NCBI GenBank assembly: GCA_002725175.2 | Contig: PBQX02000014.1 | Location: forward strand, 1 to 42,397 | DNA length: 42,397 nt | Origin: CACKLF01 sp002725175 | GTDB lineage: Bacteria > Pseudomonadota > Alphaproteobacteria > Rhodobacterales > Rhodobacteraceae | Direction of reading: 5' to 3' | Shown here: positions 41,658 through 42,397 of the stretch, one piece after another | Layout: the number at the start of each line of letters is the position of its first letter | How positions within the stretch are numbered: position 1 is the stretch's first letter | The notes under the pieces: model-generated | Told to the model about the DNA's origin: nothing | Database searches by the model: none | The model's input: only the letters and a program-made list of their open reading frames with translations | Position numbers and translations under genes: made by a program

Positions 41658-41769
41658 ATCCCCTCCAATATAACAGTTTAAGCCACAAATTTTATCTTAT
41701 TTTAAGCTAGTATAAAGAAAATAAAACTAATTTCCGAGGAAAGTCATAAATTTCTATAGTTAAAGCACT

Positions 41770-42397
41770 TTAGAAAAGAGAACTATTANATATTACCCTA
41801 AATATAAAAAGAACGCCAAAGAGAAATAATGTTAACAGAGTGAACTTTCTAAATTTATTTGTACTTTGCAATTCTCGAAAAACAGTCCCTGCATACTGAC
41901 CAAGAGAGCTAATTAAAATAAAAGGAATTGAAAATAAAGCTAATTCTATAGAAAGAACTCCCGAATTTATATGACCTCCAATAAGAGCAAGAGAAGCAAT
42001 AGAATAAGTTAATCCTTGGTAACAAATTATTTGTTTCATACTTAAATTTTGAGAAAGGAAATAAATTACTAATGGAGGACCCCACTGACCAGAAATGCCA
42101 CCAAAAAATCCAGATATAATACCGAAAATAACCTGAAAAACTTTACTTCTTTTTAAAATATGAAAACGAATGCCTGCCAATTGAAAATATAAGAAAGCGA
42201 AAATTAAGATTGCTAGAGTTAGGTGAATAAATTTTTCTGTAACGATTAAAAAAAACTGAGAAACAATATAAACCATCGAAAATAAGACTATTATCAACAC
42301 TAAATAATTGAAGAAAAACTTCCTAGTCTCCAAAACACTTAACCCGTATACTTGAAAAATATTTGATATGAATGCAGGCAATATTATTAGTGCGATA
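41770..42397 (-). CDS. TauE/SafE-family sulfite/anion exporter (5' end outside window)
   Basis: C-terminal part of a multi-pass membrane protein of the DUF81 (TauE/SafE/YfcA) family, proposed exporters of sulfite, sulfonates or sulfoacetate. The frame stays open through the window edge (residues IALIILPAF precede the first internal start at 42381), so the gene begins beyond 42397. About 208 codons are seen; full members are about 250 residues. Recognisable parts are ILPAFISNIFQVY, the central IISGFFGGISGQWGPPLVIYFL with its second half-repeat glycine/proline motif, and SIPFILISSLGQYAGTVF. If it exports sulfite it would complement Xsc, 36 kb away, but location gives no support. Confidence 0.84.
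   Translation of the reverse strand, partial: IALIILPAFISNIFQVYGLSVLETRKFFFNYLVLIIVLFSMVYIVSQFFLIVTEKFIHLTLAILIFAFLYFQLAGIRFHILKRSKVFQVIFGIISGFFGGISGQWGPPLVIYFLSQNLSMKQIICYQGLTYSIASLALIGGHINSGVLSIELALFSIPFILISSLGQYAGTVFRELQSTNKFRKFTLLTLFLFGVLFIFRVIXNSSLF

Noticed and set aside
1..42397. Mobile elements, CRISPR arrays, prophage or toxin-antitoxin genes
   Set aside because: No transposase, integrase, spaced repeats or phage genes were found on either strand.

Overview
The window looks like part of a low-GC, probably marine alphaproteobacterial chromosome. This rests on the helicase / S4 protein / fdxA / carD gene set, a DUF3572 gene (a family I know mainly from Alphaproteobacteria), DUF1127, a non-pyrrolysine MttB-family protein, and a complete taurine-degradation locus. 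The DNA is clearly AT-rich, genes are tightly packed, and many start at TTG or GTG. I cannot name the genus; low-GC marine lineages near SAR116 or AEGEAN-169 are guesses. The ambiguous N bases fall almost entirely on third codon positions, so the sequence is probably a population consensus (metagenome or pooled assembly) with polymorphic sites masked.

Layout. 0-8.2 kb: taurine import (tauABC, minus strand) diverges from xsc-pta (plus strand). Together these import taurine and turn sulfoacetaldehyde into sulfite and acetyl-CoA. A class III aminotransferase converges on pta. 8.4-15 kb: a periplasmic copper chaperone, a ferredoxin-type reductase, an enoyl-CoA hydratase next to glutathione-dependent formaldehyde dehydrogenase, a DHA2 drug-type exporter and a FAD amine/amino-acid oxidase. 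15.1-19.7 kb: a compact operon of a DUF2237 protein, a YbbA-like ATPase, a YbbP-like permease and a secreted AttH/CrtC-type lipocalin. 19.7-23.9 kb: carD, fdxA, S4 protein and Suv3/MgpS-like helicase. 24-30 kb: an SCP2 protein with an alpha/beta hydrolase, a HisN-type phosphatase, typA, a quinone-oxidoreductase-like MDR enzyme, a Bax inhibitor-1 protein, and rpmG (L33) sharing a bidirectional terminator. 30.2-34.4 kb: a Nudix hydrolase, DUF3572, two HAD-type proteins and an MttB-family methyltransferase. 34.4-42.4 kb: pntAB transhydrogenase, a MAPEG protein, a small unknown protein, tRNA-Gly(GCC), a UvrD-type helicase, a DUF1127 protein, a DUF2147 protein and a TauE/SafE exporter cut by the window edge.

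How the genes work together. The clearest pathway is taurine use: TauABC imports taurine, an unassigned enzyme deaminates it to sulfoacetaldehyde, Xsc makes acetyl phosphate plus sulfite, and Pta makes acetyl-CoA. Candidates for the deamination are the aminotransferase at 6950-8227 or, less likely, the FAD oxidoreductase at 13712-15019. The TauE/SafE protein at the right edge could export sulfite, but it lies 34 kb away. The MttB-family protein and the formaldehyde dehydrogenase fit use of methylated compounds, but nothing in the window links them directly. No mobile elements, CRISPR arrays or phage genes were seen, and there is no stretch over 300 bases without a gene. The least standard items are a TauC with a roughly 300-residue extra domain, an operator-like inverted repeat on the tauA promoter, and the YbbAP-lipocalin operon.
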